Notes: generated by a model from the sequence alone, not told the origin. A DNA stretch of 6,365 bases from Lachnoclostridium sp. UBA933 (GCA_002293545.1 DBDL01000028.1:1-6365); one strand, 5' to 3'; positions 1 to 5,904 are shown, counted from the stretch's first letter. Translations and numbers: made by a program.

Positions 1-41
1 GTCATAGACCCTCCATCCCATCGCGATTACGATGTCTAGCT

Positions 42-63
42 TTTTGTACTGACTTGTACAAAA
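42..63. promoter_or_regulatory. Perfect palindrome, candidate repressor operator
   Basis: The sequence reads TTTTGTAC, six bases (TGACTT), then GTACAAAA. The two 8-bp arms are perfectly complementary. The element is AT-rich and has no T-run, so it does not look like an intrinsic terminator. On the minus strand it lies just downstream of an extended -10-like TGT-TATAGT (66-74), where a repressor would block initiation. The shape and size suit a dimeric repressor of the TetR or GntR kind, but the regulator is unknown. Confidence 0.45.
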
Positions 64-65
64 CT

Positions 66-74
66 ACTATAACA
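66..74 (-). promoter_or_regulatory. Possible extended -10 promoter element, leftward
   Basis: Read on the minus strand, positions 74-66 give TGT-TATAGT, an extended -10 motif. No convincing -35 hexamer lies 16-18 bases upstream, so the promoter would be weak or activator-dependent. Its start point would fall in the palindrome at 42-63. Further downstream, GGAGGG (minus strand, about 10-15) precedes an ATG at 5-3, which could be the first codon of a gene continuing past the left edge. The RBS-to-ATG gap is short (about 4 bases), and only five bases of that gene would be in view, so no CDS is called. Confidence 0.25.
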
Positions 75-126
75 AATTTTGTTTCTTTTGGCTAGATGCC
101 AGAGGGAAAAATCGTTCGACGAAATT

Positions 127-1224
127 CTACAAATATCCCGTATTTTCGCTGTTTTCTATCTCTTTTATTACACTGTCTATCACGTCGGTAACTTTCATCA
201 CCGCATTTTGCTGCTCACTGGCAAACATCTTTTCCTTATAAACACTCCGATTTTCATAAACATGCTTTACGGCTTCAAGCAGCTTGGGTCCTGTCAGTGC
301 GTCTTCCTGAATTACATAACTGAATCCCTGTTTCTCAAAGGATTCCGCATTTTTAATCTGATCGCCCCGTGAGGCGTTTTTCGATAACGGAATCAATACA
401 TTCGGTTTCTTCAGTGCCGCCAATTCACAAATCGCATTCGCACCGGCACGGGATATAACCAATTCTGCCATGTTGAGTAAGTTACATAATTCCTTTTGGA
501 CATACTCAAATTGAACATATCCTGTTTTGCCCGATAAACTCCCGTCTACTTTATCTTTTCCGCATAAATGGATCACTTGAAAGTTCTTTAATAAATCCGG
601 CAAAATACTTCGCACCATTTCATTAATAAAAGCGGAGCCAAGACTGCCGCCAATCACAAGGATCACCGGCATGTTTGCCGTAAACCCACAGTAATCCAAT
701 CCCTTAATGCGGTTCCCCTGAAAAAGCTCTTTCCGAATCGGCGACCCTGTCAGCACTGCCTTCTCCTGCGGCAAATTTTCCAATGTTTCGGGAAAGTTCA
801 CACAAATCCTTGCTGCGGAGGGCAGACTCAGACGATTGGCAAGTCCGGAGGTAATATCGGACTCATGTATCACAACCGGGACTTTTTTTCTTTTTGCCGC
901 CATCACGACCGGAACCGTCACAAACCCTCCTTTTGAAAACAGCACATCCGGTTCGATATCCCGTATTATCTTTCTTGCTTCACGAAAGCCTTTGACAATG
1001 CGAATCGGATCCGTAAAGTTTTTGATATCAAAATAACGCCTTAGCTTACCGGATGATATCCCGTAAAAAGGCACGCCGGTTTCTTTCACCAGCATTTTTT
1101 CTATTCCGTCATGGGAACCGATATAATGAATCTCATATCCCCTATGCCGTAATTCGGGAATCAATGCCAGGTTCGGCGTTACATGCCCAGCCGTCCCGCC
1201 TCCTGTCAATATTATCTTTTTCAT
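127..1224 (-). CDS. murG: MurG, lipid II-forming GlcNAc transferase
   Basis: MurG is a GT28-family, GT-B fold enzyme acting on the inner face of the membrane. It transfers GlcNAc from UDP-GlcNAc to lipid I, giving lipid II, the last cytoplasmic step of peptidoglycan precursor synthesis. Seen in the 365-residue protein: the N-terminal glycine loop GGGTAGH (8-14); HESDITSGLANR (120-131), where many MurGs have HEQN; the linker TGSPIRKELF (159-168); the second glycine loop GGSLGS (192-197); and the UDP-sugar region SRAGANAICE (258-267) followed by SRGDQIKNA (285-293). The length is normal for the family. HESD and SRGDQ resemble the clostridial/streptococcal branch of the family. The gene lies 20 bases after a HIT gene and not among division and cell-wall genes. 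GAAGGGA upstream is the best ribosome site but is about 13 bases from the ATG. It could be a second MurG paralogue in this genome. Confidence 0.9.
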   Translation of the reverse strand: MKKIILTGGGTAGHVTPNLALIPELRHRGYEIHYIGSHDGIEKMLVKETGVPFYGISSGKLRRYFDIKNFTDPIRIVKGFREARKIIRDIEPDVLFSKGGFVTVPVVMAAKRKKVPVVIHESDITSGLANRLSLPSAARICVNFPETLENLPQEKAVLTGSPIRKELFQGNRIKGLDYCGFTANMPVILVIGGSLGSAFINEMVRSILPDLLKNFQVIHLCGKDKVDGSLSGKTGYVQFEYVQKELCNLLNMAELVISRAGANAICELAALKKPNVLIPLSKNASRGDQIKNAESFEKQGFSYVIQEDALTGPKLLEAVKHVYENRSVYKEKMFASEQQNAVMKVTDVIDSVIKEIENSENTGYL

Positions 1225-1244
1225 AATATACGTGATATCCCTTC

Positions 1245-1652
1245 TTATAAATTCTGAATAATTTTATCCTTCACCGCTTCAAAATCCTCAATACCCTCCG
1301 CCGCTGCTTCTATTTGAACCTTATCCCCCTCAAATCTCGGAATAATATGAATATGAAAATGGTTTATTGTCTGACCCGCTGTTTCCCCATTATTTTGTAT
1401 CACATTGATTCCGTCACAGTCCGTTGCTTTTTTAACGGCAATCGCAATTTTCCTTGCCATAGGAAATATCTTTTCTGCCTCAGCTTCCGACAGCTCAAAG
1501 ATATTTTCCTTATGGTTTTTAAGAATAATTACGACATGTCCCCGACTCCAAGGTTTTATGTCAAGTATCGACAATAAGAAATCGTCTTCAAAAATTTTGT
1601 AAGAAGGCAACTCTTCTTCTATAATTTTGCAAAATATACAATTTCCCCTCAT
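1245..1652 (-). CDS. HIT family (HinT-like) nucleotide-binding protein
   Basis: This is a 135-residue histidine-triad protein. HinT-type members are cytoplasmic dimers that hydrolyse purine nucleoside phosphoramidates or related AMP conjugates; the physiological substrate here is unknown. Seen in the sequence: the triad HFHIHIIP (98-105, H-x-H-x-H-x-x-P), the family's N-terminal CIFCKI (5-10) with its CxxC that often binds zinc together with later histidines, the central DIKPWSRGHVVII (31-43) strand and loop, and QNNGETAGQTINH (86-98) leading into the active site. The length matches bacterial HIT proteins (about 110-150). A GGAGGAAG site sits about 9 bases before the ATG. murG follows 20 bases after the stop, so the two are probably cotranscribed. 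I could not identify a clear sigma-A promoter for it. Confidence 0.92.
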   Translation of the reverse strand: MRGNCIFCKIIEEELPSYKIFEDDFLLSILDIKPWSRGHVVIILKNHKENIFELSEAEAEKIFPMARKIAIAVKKATDCDGINVIQNNGETAGQTINHFHIHIIPRFEGDKVQIEAAAEGIEDFEAVKDKIIQNL

Positions 1653-1698
1653 TTTTTTCTTCCTCCATACTAAATGTAGTGGTCAAACAAAAGTTCTT

Positions 1699-1724
1699 TT
1701 CGACATATTGTCGTTTTTGACGAA
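1699..1724. promoter_or_regulatory. Spo0A-box-like heptamers upstream of the HIT gene
   Basis: Positions 1699-1705 read TTCGACA, the exact reverse complement of the Spo0A recognition heptamer TGTCGAA. Positions 1718-1724 read TGACGAA, one mismatch away. Between them, CGACA-TAT-TGTCG (1701-1713) is a perfect 13-bp palindrome. The group lies about 50-70 bases upstream of the HIT start codon. Established: Spo0A~P binds such boxes in endospore-forming Bacillota. Inferred: that it does so here. The heptamer is short, so chance is a real alternative. Confidence 0.3.
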
Positions 1725-1807
1725 TTTATAAAATACCCGAAAATTCTTGATTTTTTAAATTCGTTGTATTTAATTTCAATAAAAAAGCCTTATATATATG
1801 TCTGTAT

Positions 1808-1824
1808 CGTCGAATAATGTCGAG
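1808..1824 (+). promoter_or_regulatory. Pair of Spo0A-box-like repeats, 10 bases apart
   Basis: CGTCGAA (1808-1814) and TGTCGAG (1818-1824) each differ by one base from the 0A box TGTCGAA and are exactly 10 bases apart, one helical turn. They share the core GTCGA and form a direct repeat. They end 9 bases upstream of the -35 of the promoter at 1834-1862, where an activator could contact RNA polymerase. The spacing is more suggestive than the match quality. Confidence 0.35.
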
Positions 1825-1833
1825 AACTTTTTG

Positions 1834-1862
1834 TTGAAAATGTTCGAAAAAGCTGTTACAAT
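1834..1862 (+). promoter_or_regulatory. Sigma-A-type promoter for the 76-residue gene
   Basis: TTGAAA (1834-1839), a 17-base spacer, and TACAAT (1857-1862) preceded by TGT make an extended -10 promoter with one mismatch in each hexamer. Transcription would start near 1869, giving a leader of about 50 bases before the ATG at 1920. It is one of the two best promoters in the window. Confidence 0.75.
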
Positions 1863-1919
1863 GGGTCTGACAAAACAACCTGTTACTATGATCGAAACTT
1901 TCCTTGGAGGATATTATTT

Positions 1920-2150
1920 ATGAAAACACAGCTCGCCGCATACAAAAATTTAGCAGATTCGCTAACACTCATTCACTTTAAAATGGAAGAACTCAAAAAG
2001 GAATTTCCGCCGCTGATAAATTCCATGACTTATATGGATTTATCCGAAGAACTTGAAACCCTTGCTTTATGCGTTCGCAACAGTCAGAAAATGAAAGCGC
2101 CGCATGATGTTACCCTGCTAAAACCGAAAAAGAGTATCAAAGTTACGTAA
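1920..2150 (+). CDS. Small hypothetical protein, 76 residues
   Basis: I do not recognise this protein. It is 76 residues, soluble, with no signal peptide or membrane segment. Most of it should be helical and charged: residues 1-30 (MKTQLAAYKNLADSLTLIHF onward) and the EEL-rich stretch at about 40-52. The C-terminus is basic (KPKKSIKV). There is one cysteine (CVRN). Coding is supported by the strong promoter at 1834-1862 and by GGAGG at 1906-1910, nine bases before the ATG. It is the only rightward gene in view. Its last 33 bases overlap, tail-to-tail, the end of the convergent flavodoxin/SCP2 gene, and no terminator is visible between them. Spo0A-like boxes upstream hint at stationary-phase or sporulation control; that is inference. 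Confidence 0.75.
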   Translation: MKTQLAAYKNLADSLTLIHFKMEELKKEFPPLINSMTYMDLSEELETLALCVRNSQKMKAPHDVTLLKPKKSIKVT

Positions 2151-3107
2151 TACCTTAAAATTCCCCTGCACCGTTATTTCACCGGACATAAACGCACTTT
2201 GAAACGTTCTTTTACCTGTTGTAATGGATTCCAAAATAGATGCAGTCGTTCTTGCGGTAACGTCTGCATCTTTCATTACTCCATAGTAACAATTCAGTTG
2301 GTCACCGTCAATATCAATGACAAGACTTACATCTTCATCACTTACTTCAATCAGAAACGAAGCTTTTAAATCATCTACGGGATGAAAATGAGTTTTTAAA
2401 TCTTCCACATATTTTTCCGCATTTTCTTCTCCTCCCAGCATTCCCTTGAATAGATTTGCCAATTCTTCAATATCTTCTTTTTGTTTTTTCACATACTTGT
2501 CATCGGAAACGTACGTTGAAAGCTGTTCGCTTTCCTGTGGTGTCAAGTTGAGTGAACGGCTTCTCAATACATTTTTCTTTACTTCATGAATACTGCTCGG
2601 AAATGCGACCGCCTTTTTCGCCATCCCCTGATAGAATTGCTCCGCATTTTTTTCTATCATATAATTATATTTGGAATTCGTTTCAAATTCAACATGATTA
2701 TCAACATACGCACAAATATTTACGCCGGGAATGCCGCCGAGCATTTCCCATGCTTGTATTAAATTTAACTGCGCCTCCTGTTCCCCATACGTACTTGACA
2801 GTACAATCGACATCATCTGTATTTTACTTATTTTATCTTTATCACCGTATAGCCAGCAGGAATCTAAAAACTGCTGAATAAGCCAGCCAATTCCAAGCCA
2901 CTCTACGGAAACTGCAAGAATAACACCGTCCAACTCCTTTAAGGTTTTGGGAAGAACGGATATTGCATTTCTTTCTTCATATAAATTATATCTTTCAACA
3001 TTGACATGCAATTCATCTAAAACATTTTCCACTCTTTCAAGAACAAACAATGTCGGGTCATCAATCAGTCCCCGCCCCCCGTAGTAGATACCTACTCTCA
3101 TAATCAT
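2118..3107 (-). CDS. Flavodoxin-fold plus SCP2 domain protein
   Basis: This is a two-domain cytoplasmic protein of up to 329 residues. Residues 1-170 resemble a flavodoxin-like/NADPH-dependent FMN reductase fold: strand MRVGIYYGG (3-11), strand LDGVILAVSVEWLGIG (59-74) in the position of the flavin-contacting loop, and SIVLSSTYGEQEAQ (100-113). Residues about 245-329 match an SCP2 (sterol carrier protein 2) lipid-binding domain, with the characteristic end TTASILESITTGK (287-299), then AFMSGEITVQGNFKVL (305-320). A charged helical linker (about 171-240) joins them. SCP2 domains bind hydrophobic ligands in a tunnel; the ligand, and whether flavin is bound, are unknown. Start choice: M3 (ATG at 3101-3099) is the likelier start, because the AAAGG site lies about 9 bases before it and only about 3 bases before M1 at 3107. 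The gene has its own promoter at 3132-3160 and overlaps the convergent small gene by 33 bases. Confidence 0.85.
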   Translation of the reverse strand: MIMRVGIYYGGRGLIDDPTLFVLERVENVLDELHVNVERYNLYEERNAISVLPKTLKELDGVILAVSVEWLGIGWLIQQFLDSCWLYGDKDKISKIQMMSIVLSSTYGEQEAQLNLIQAWEMLGGIPGVNICAYVDNHVEFETNSKYNYMIEKNAEQFYQGMAKKAVAFPSSIHEVKKNVLRSRSLNLTPQESEQLSTYVSDDKYVKKQKEDIEELANLFKGMLGGEENAEKYVEDLKTHFHPVDDLKASFLIEVSDEDVSLVIDIDGDQLNCYYGVMKDADVTARTTASILESITTGKRTFQSAFMSGEITVQGNFKVLRNFDTLFRF

Positions 3108-3131
3108 TCGCCTTTCTGTAATATTGTTACT

Positions 3132-3160
3132 ATACTAACATAGACTCCCCTGTTTTTCAA
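3132..3160 (-). promoter_or_regulatory. Sigma-A-type promoter for the flavodoxin/SCP2 gene
   Basis: On the minus strand, TTGAAA (3160-3155), a 17-base spacer and TAGTAT (3137-3132) preceded by TGT form an extended -10 promoter. The -35 hexamer overlaps the stop codon of the upstream DUF6382-like gene (3157-3159). The start site would be near 3125, about 20-25 bases before the start codon. This makes the gene at least partly independent of the pilus operon. No terminator is visible in the short gap, so read-through from the operon is also possible. Confidence 0.7.
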
Positions 3161-4035
3161 ATATTTTTTTCATAAAATACTTTAGAAGCCGCATAACTTT
3201 CTGCCAAAATAATAACACTCATAAAGATTATTACCTTAACTCTGTCATATCTTCCCGAAATCTCATAGCACAATAAATCCGACTGCAGAACGATGGCAGT
3301 AATAACGCCTCCCCCAAAAAGAAATCCAACCATAAGCAACCACTGCCTTTTATCATCTTTTTGATTTGCCGGCTGCTTTTCCGGACTCCCTTTTTCTTTA
3401 TTTCTATAGTCAATATCTGCCTCTTCTCTATTGTTCATTTTTTCTTTACGGATTTGTTTTTCTTTTGTTTCTGTTCTATAGCCCATCGAATTTTTTTCAT
3501 CTAAAATAACATGGTGCAGCCGGCTGAGTCCGATTGCTTCTGTTTTACATCTTCTATGTACCTCATAAATAAAATGAATCAATTCCTTATTTGTGTGATC
3601 CATAAGACCGATTAACCGTTCCGTTAATTTTATGATACCCGTTTCATTATAATTGTTTTCTCCTGAAAGCGGCAGAAACGGGATATAGGCTTCTCCATCC
3701 GGCGAAAAAAAGATGCTTTCCGGCAGAAACAATATTTCATACTCTTCAATAAAATATTCCCTTGCGGACTCGCTAATCCCAAAAAATTTGCAAAACAATT
3801 CTTTTATTTCTTCTTTTCCAAAATTCAAGTGACGTAAATATTCATCCAGTGTAAGTAAACCGCCAACCTCATAATAAAAGCTGGGTTCCCCGTCAATCCG
3901 GCGCAGAATTGGCTTCAAAATCCCATTAATATCATGATGCCGCAGCATTTCTATCATATGATTTCCTTCCTGCAGGCAAGCTTCACTGATTACAAAATAC
4001 TCCGTCCCCATCTCATGTACTGTTTCAAACTTCAT
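3157..4035 (-). CDS. DUF6382-like membrane protein of the pilus operon
   Basis: This is a 292-residue protein. The N-terminal ~175 residues (MKFETVHEMGTEYFVIS onward) look like DUF6382, a domain I associate from memory with Tad/Flp-type loci of Lachnospiraceae. It continues through LRRIDGEPSFYYEVGG (44-59) and YEILFLPESIFFSPDGEAYIPF (99-120). A charged, probably unstructured linker (about 180-230, rich in K, E, R, N) follows, then two predicted membrane segments (about 231-250 and 266-283). Family members I recall often carry an FHA phosphopeptide-binding domain after the linker; here the chain ends instead with the membrane hairpin. The cytoplasmic domain might regulate or assemble the pilus machine; this is inference. 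The ATG follows AGGAG by about 7 bases and lies inside the preceding TadE-like gene (11-base overlap), which points to translational coupling. It is the last gene of the operon. Confidence 0.7.
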   Translation of the reverse strand: MKFETVHEMGTEYFVISEACLQEGNHMIEMLRHHDINGILKPILRRIDGEPSFYYEVGGLLTLDEYLRHLNFGKEEIKELFCKFFGISESAREYFIEEYEILFLPESIFFSPDGEAYIPFLPLSGENNYNETGIIKLTERLIGLMDHTNKELIHFIYEVHRRCKTEAIGLSRLHHVILDEKNSMGYRTETKEKQIRKEKMNNREEADIDYRNKEKGSPEKQPANQKDDKRQWLLMVGFLFGGGVITAIVLQSDLLCYEISGRYDRVKVIIFMSVIILAESYAASKVFYEKNI

Positions 4036-4444
4036 CAGAATCTCCTTTTCCTATTGCGGCATCCCACATCAAAGCTGTCGGATCCGCCTTGCCTTGTTCG
4101 GTAATTATTTGTGCGGTTTCATCATCTCCCAGCAATGCCCTCTTCAGCATAGGAAAAGATAAAGACAAAGAATAATCCACCGTTATTTTTTTACTGAAAA
4201 TCCGGTTCTTTATTTCCGCATGATGAATCCGGATAAGAAAAAGCTTTCCCGCTAATTCCCCGTTTATCTCCTTTCCGCTTTGATCATCTTCCGGTTCTTT
4301 TTCGAGGACATAATGACTGGCAGACAAAACAACCGCTTTATCATGCATGAACATTGCCGCATAGCATAACGATAATATGACAAAAACCGAGATTGTCATA
4401 ACAAAAACAGCTTCTACCGTATAGGACCCTTTCCGCTTAACCAA
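4025..4444 (-). CDS. TadE-like prepilin (pseudopilin), TTG start
   Basis: This is a 139-residue TadE-type minor pseudopilin. The N-terminus MVKRKG|SYTVEA (1-12) is a class III prepilin leader: short basic leader, cleavage expected after G6, and Glu at +5 (E11). A hydrophobic helix follows (about 13-33, VFVMTISVFVILSLCYAAMF), anchoring it in the membrane before assembly. The remaining ~105 residues are a hydrophilic, presumably extracellular domain without Cys pairs, unlike the other pseudopilin at 5030-5767. The start codon is TTG (4444-4442), preceded by a GGGGGG stretch about 10 bases upstream. The gene begins inside the last codons of the prepilin peptidase gene (8-base overlap), so the peptidase and one of its likely substrates are coupled. 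The next gene overlaps its end by 11 bases. Confidence 0.82.
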   Translation of the reverse strand: MVKRKGSYTVEAVFVMTISVFVILSLCYAAMFMHDKAVVLSASHYVLEKEPEDDQSGKEINGELAGKLFLIRIHHAEIKNRIFSKKITVDYSLSLSFPMLKRALLGDDETAQIITEQGKADPTALMWDAAIGKGDSDEV

Positions 4445-4853
4445 ATAACATCATCCCCCCATATGCAAAACAAGCAAAAGGCGCAAAGGGAATCCGGTAT
4501 TTTTTTCCCACATGGCAAAAGATAAAAAGGACAGCCGCCATAACAGAAGATAATAAAAGACTCCCCGCAAAAACAGTCAATGTATCTGCAAATCCCAGTA
4601 CGCTCCCAATCACTGCAAACAATACGCCATCACCTATTCCGATTGCTCCTTTCGTTATATTGCTGATTATGATTAACATCAGTCCCGTAAGCATTCCGTG
4701 CAATAAGGAAACAACTGCAATATGAAAATACCATATCTGAGTAAATGAAACAGCCAAAATACAAAAAACAGAGAACCAAAACGGGATTTCCTTTTTCGCA
4801 ATGTCAATAACTGACACCGTTAAAAGATATAGTAACAGACAAATTTTTAGCAC
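4437..4853 (-). CDS. A24 prepilin peptidase, CpaA/TadV-like
   Basis: This is a 138-residue integral-membrane aspartic peptidase that cleaves prepilin leaders after glycine. It is the short, single-domain form typical of Tad systems, lacking the N-terminal methyltransferase domain of PilD-type enzymes. Both catalytic aspartates are visible: D17 in SVIDIAKKEIP (14-24) and D75 in GIGDGVLFA (72-80). The rest consists of hydrophobic helices, with the family's IPFAPF (121-126) before the last one. The start is GTG (4853-4851), with AGGAGG eight bases upstream. Likely substrates are the two TadE-like proteins encoded on either side. The upstream gap (4854-5029) is filled by a tandem repeat array, and the 3' end overlaps the next pseudopilin gene by 8 bases. 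Confidence 0.87.
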   Translation of the reverse strand: MLKICLLLYLLTVSVIDIAKKEIPFWFSVFCILAVSFTQIWYFHIAVVSLLHGMLTGLMLIIISNITKGAIGIGDGVLFAVIGSVLGFADTLTVFAGSLLLSSVMAAVLFIFCHVGKKYRIPFAPFACFAYGGMMLFG

Positions 4854-4891
4854 CGATATTTCCTCCTTTATTCATTGTAATGTTTTCGTTT

Positions 4892-5028
4892 ATTGATTGT
4901 GACTTTGCTTTTAATTGATTGTGACTTTGCTTTTAATTGATGGTGACTTTCGCTTTTAATTGGTTATCACTTTTGCTTTAATTGATTATGACTTTCGCTT
5001 TTGATTGACTATGATGATTTTGCTTTTA
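4892..5028. repeat. Tandem array of six 22-25 bp units
   Basis: Six head-to-tail units with consensus ATTGATTGTGACTTTGC followed by TTTTA. They lie at 4892-4913, 4914-4935 (identical to the first), 4936-4958, 4959-4980, 4981-5003 and 5004-5028, with lengths 22, 22, 23, 22, 23 and 25. A degenerate copy may lie to the left at about 4870-4891, and the end of the neighbouring gene (5029-5045) also resembles a unit. The period is near two helical turns and is not a multiple of three, and the units carry stops, so the array is non-coding. It fills almost the whole gap between the Cys-rich pseudopilin gene and the peptidase gene. There is no spacer diversity, so it is not a CRISPR array. Confidence 0.9.
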
Positions 5029-5029
5029 T

Positions 5030-5767
5030 TCAATTGTGGTGATTGCCGCATTTTGAACATGGCGGCAATTTCCCCGCTTCTGACAGCTTTATTTCACGGA
5101 TTGTCCGCTTCATGCGGCTGCATGTTCTGAGCGTGTGATATCGGTTTCCATAATTCGTTATATAAACCCTGTCATGATTCCCCGGCACTTTATCGTCCGC
5201 ACAGGATTCACAAGGCTTATATTTTGCCCCGCTGTCATTCCGCAGACTGCCTACATCGCTTCCTTTGACCTGTGATATACTAAGGCGCAGATAAGTACAT
5301 TCCCTGTCCATATGGTAAACCTGTCCCGTGTCTGCCACATAAACAATCCGTTCGTCTTTTTCTCTCCCCGCCCTGCTCACCATACCGGTAAATGCCCTTG
5401 TGTGAATACGCTGATAAAAATTAACTTCTTTTACGGAAAAAATTTGAAAGGGGAGCTTGACCGCATAAGCTGCTGTCAAATCAATGTAATCATCCTTAAC
5501 TTTGGATTCTGCCATCGAGATCGACAGTCCGTTTCCTTTTGTATAAAGTCCCATCTTCCCAGAAAAATAAAGGGGTTCTTCTATAAGCTTATTTTCTGTT
5601 ACTGCCATTTCAATGGAAGATTCCCTGGCAATACGTGTAAGCGCCCACTGCACCTCATCCTGATATATAAGCAGACGAATGATAAAGATACAAGTCATCA
5701 TCGCAAAAAAGAAAATAGGCAAAGCCAAAGAAGCTTCAACTGTAAAGGAACCTTTTTTATAATCCAT
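5030..5767 (-). CDS. TadE-like prepilin with two Cys-rich modules
   Basis: This is a 245-residue protein. MDYKKG|SFTVEA (1-12) is a class III prepilin leader with cleavage expected after G6 and Glu at +5 (E11), followed by a hydrophobic helix (about 13-34). Residues 35-140 resemble the extracellular part of TadE-like proteins. Unusually, the C-terminus holds two copies of one module: VYVADTGQVYH...C...PCESC (142-189; H152, C157, C186, C189) and VYITNYGNRYH...C...PCSKC (201-240; H211, C216, C237, C240). The pattern YH-x4-C ... PC-x2-C resembles the small metal-binding module found at the C-terminus of some secreted nucleases and in Ada-like proteins. Zinc binding, or disulfides outside the cell, is inferred. 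The ATG has a GGGGG site about 6 bases upstream. The gene is preceded by a long hairpin element and followed by a tandem repeat array. Confidence 0.82.
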   Translation of the reverse strand: MDYKKGSFTVEASLALPIFFFAMMTCIFIIRLLIYQDEVQWALTRIARESSIEMAVTENKLIEEPLYFSGKMGLYTKGNGLSISMAESKVKDDYIDLTAAYAVKLPFQIFSVKEVNFYQRIHTRAFTGMVSRAGREKDERIVYVADTGQVYHMDRECTYLRLSISQVKGSDVGSLRNDSGAKYKPCESCADDKVPGNHDRVYITNYGNRYHTLRTCSRMKRTIREIKLSEAGKLPPCSKCGNHHN

Positions 5768-5808
5768 ATCATCCCCCTTTCATTCATGCTGCTGAAAACA
5801 ACGGCGGC

Positions 5809-5904
5809 AAAGGCGGAGAAAGATGCCCTGTTTGTCAGGTTATTTCTTCGCGGAAGATATTTTGCTACCACAATTGGTAAGACAGGGCATCTTTCTCCGC
5901 CTTT
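5809..5904. repeat. 23-bp perfect inverted repeat with 50-base centre
   Basis: The left arm (5809-5831) begins AAAGGCGGAGAAAGATG and the right arm (5882-5904) is its exact reverse complement, ending CTTTCTCCGCCTTT. The 50-base centre contains further small hairpins, TCTTC-GCG-GAAGA and TACCA-CAAT-TGGTA. Imperfect outer arms (AACGGCGGCA at 5800-5809 and TGCCGCTGTT at 5932-5941, one mismatch) widen the symmetry. In the operon's direction the stem is followed only by TTTG; in the other direction by TTTTATTAT. It lies between the DUF5702-like gene and the Cys-rich pseudopilin gene and ends about 40 bases before that start codon. It could be an attenuator or RNA-processing stem, or a small palindromic mobile element; no target duplication is obvious. 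Confidence 0.85.

Noticed and set aside
1701..1713. CGACATATTGTCG as a LexA/DinR box
   Set aside because: The Bacillota LexA box is CGAAC-n4-GTTCG; here the half-sites are CGACA/TGTCG with three bases between, so spacing and half-sites both differ.
2552..2881. Rightward open frame of 109 codons opposite the flavodoxin/SCP2 gene
   Set aside because: It is fully antisense to a gene with clear domains and shows no ribosome site or known motif.
4892..5028. CRISPR array
   Set aside because: The units are contiguous 22-25 bp copies with no unique spacers and no cas genes nearby.
5780..5890. Interrupted zinc-ribbon-like reading frame on the minus strand: MPCLTNCGSKISSAKK, a stop, then PDKQGIFLRLCRRCFQQHE
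   Set aside because: It contains C-x3-C and C-x2-C and starts near a GGAG, but it is broken by TAA after 16 codons and lies wholly inside the inverted repeat, whose RNA symmetry explains the sequence better. A broken gene cannot be excluded.
5809..5904. Ordinary intrinsic terminator
   Set aside because: The stem is GC-rich and flanked by A and T, but the 50-base loop is far too long and no run of more than four T follows on either strand.
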